This document shows, in pieces, positions 62,570 to 64,000 of a stretch of DNA of 64,000 nt. Position 1 is the first letter of the stretch. Each line of letters starts with the position of its first letter. The translations under genes and the position numbers were made by a program. The DNA comes from Orientallactaga sibirica. Its lineage: Eukaryota; Chordata; Mammalia; Rodentia; Dipodidae. Below the pieces are notes generated by a model. That model had not been told where the DNA came from. It saw nothing but the letters and a program-made list of their open reading frames with translations, and searched no databases. Location of the stretch: contig JAEOAD010000240.1 in the NCBI GenBank assembly GCA_036365145.1, positions 1,178,001 through 1,242,000 on the forward strand, given 5' to 3'.

Positions 62570-64000
62570 TAATTTCACAGTGAATTTGAAAGTCTCTTCA
62601 CAGAAAATTGAGAAATTCAGTTTATAATTCAAGTTTTTCTACCCCCTTTTGGTCACCATTCTCTGGTTTCCCCATCAAATTACAGTGTATCATCTAATTG
62701 TTTTTTTCCCCTTGTGTTTTCTTTTCAGCTCTTTGCCTTCTCACCTAAACATCAGCTATGAGGACTTTTCTCTGCCCTTCGTCAGTATGCAGCCTGTGAA
62801 CAGCGTCTGGGAAAGTAGTAATTCCTGCTTGCATAATTTGATTTCAGGCTTCTGGAGAAAAGGACCCAAGTGACTCTGATGTTTACAAAGTACCTATAAA
62901 ACCCAGTATACATCTAGATCATATTCCTCATAATTTATCAACAAACTAAAATAAGTGTCTTATCAGAGAGTGAGTGTATGTGTGTGTGTGCCATGCACAT
63001 GTGAGTATGGATGTACTTAAAATTGGGGAACTATTGGAGAATGATGTATATAGACCTACAACTATGAGCAAATAGAGGCAATGTTTTGGGAGCTGAGATT
63101 TCAGATTTAAAGGTTTCAGACCCTACTACTTCCCTGTTTTGTGGGGAGTGGAGGTAGTAATTAGACTTGTTTCAGTTACAGGGTTAATTTTTGTTCAGTC
63201 TTTCATAGTGACCAAACTTTGTAATTTGTGAGGATATATTGACTTACTAAGTGGAAAGATTCTGATTTTGAGGAGCTTCAGAGGAGTGAAGACCTGTGTG
63301 TCACATTGCTCACTTTTTAAAGCAGAGAAAATATCTCTTTGGATATCCGTCCATTTTCATTTCTTCATTAGAGTCAAAGTTCTGTGGTATCTTGTTCTGG
63401 GGTGTGAAGATCATTTAAAAAGGAACTCTTACAACACTTTGCTAAATACTGAATTTGGCAGTCAAAAAAAAAAATGGAATCTTTAAATGTAAAGGTGGAA
63501 AATTTCCTTTAAAAGGCCTTTGATTCTCTTGTGTGAGAGTTGTATGTATAGTATGCTGTATGATACCTAAAATTGGTTCAAAAACATTTCTGCTAACTTT
63601 TTATTTAAAGTGAACATTTGAGAAAAGTTACCAAGGCAGCTATTTTCCTCAAAAGTAACCTGTTCTTTAGAGTAATACTGAGATTTTTATTCAGTAAATC
63701 CCAATGGTAACTTTGCATAAAAGATTAAATAGAATTGAAGCCTGTGTAGGGGATAAAATATTACCAAAGTATAAAAATTTACCTTTTCATGTTCTCTTAT
63801 GATAGAGAACAGCACTGGTTTTGTTATTTTAAGTATATGTGATTTCTTGATGTTTAAAAATTATTCTTCCCACACACTGATCTTTGAACAGAAATCATTC
63901 TTTATATTTGATGGATAGTTTTTAGAAAATTCTTATCAATAAGTGTACAATAGTTATGTACATTAAAGATACAGTAATGTAAATCTTGGGTCTCAGTCTG
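62570..64000 (+). repeat. Duplicated block, copy 2 (NUS1 exon 5 region)
   Basis: Copy of 58841-60274 including intron end, exon 5 and proximal 3' UTR. Six single-base-run differences and no substitution were found by eye. Copy 2 abuts an L1 scrap, whereas copy 1 abuts a B1. Confidence 0.97.
62729..62818 (+). pseudogene. Second copy of NUS1 exon 5, frameshifted
   Basis: Keeps the acceptor (cttttcag at 62721-62728) and the original TAG position (62816-62818). One T is missing from the run at 62766-62769, compared with five T at 59038-59042. After SYEDF the frame shifts to [13 protein letters not shown] and runs to 62873, losing the RLGK end. It could not encode a normal NUS1 C-terminus as written. 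If the missing T is a sequencing error, this is an intact duplicate. Confidence 0.9.

Overview
This is a mammalian nuclear window, almost certainly from a rodent. The repeats point to a dipodoid (jerboa or jumping-mouse) lineage. Its dominant SINEs are B1-like 7SL elements plus two tRNA-headed families that start with a 'ggctggagagatggctta' head. I recognise these from memory as jerboa-like, so the species is an inference; rodent itself is well supported by B1 and rodent L1 3' UTRs.

Two host genes are visible, both on the + strand. The terminal coding exon of a nephrocan-like gene (NEPN) lies at 14608-15055. The complete five-exon NUS1 gene (Nogo-B receptor, the non-catalytic subunit of the ER cis-prenyltransferase) runs from a CpG-island promoter at about 29.3-29.7 kb to a 3' UTR reaching about 61.6 kb. 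Its spliced reading frame encodes 293 residues and ends in the conserved RLGK tail. NUS1 works with DHDDS to make dolichol for protein N-glycosylation; NEPN is a secreted leucine-rich-repeat protein. No functional link between them is implied; the pairing is a syntenic one.

Layout. 1-3315: an antisense class II (betaretrovirus-like) provirus with two LTRs and a gutted interior, sitting in the 3' UTR of an L1. 3316-12157: that decayed near-full-length antisense L1, its 5' UTR interrupted by another L1 3' end and a further repeat. 12.2-14.6 kb: old L1 and SINEs. 14.6-15.5 kb: NEPN last exon and 3' UTR. 15.7-25 kb: intergenic nest of LTR elements, Lx-like L1 3' ends and an ancient L1 cut into pieces. 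25-29.3 kb: SINEs and unique sequence. 29.3-61.6 kb: NUS1, with introns full of SINEs, MaLR-like LTRs, an ERV1 solo LTR (39552-40277), a second rearranged antisense L1 (41.4-45.0 kb), a two-LTR MaLR-like element (45.3-46.7 kb) and an ERVK solo LTR (58348-58754). 61.8-62.6 kb: a CCCTT/AAGGG microsatellite and an L1 scrap. 62570-64000: a second copy of the NUS1 last-exon region.

The most noteworthy item is that second copy. Over about 1.43 kb it differs from the first only by single-base homopolymer length changes, one of which frameshifts the exon. This looks more like a long-read assembly false duplication than biology, but a very recent tandem duplication is not excluded. I found no convincing new molecular system, no CRISPR array, no rRNA and no functional tRNA.
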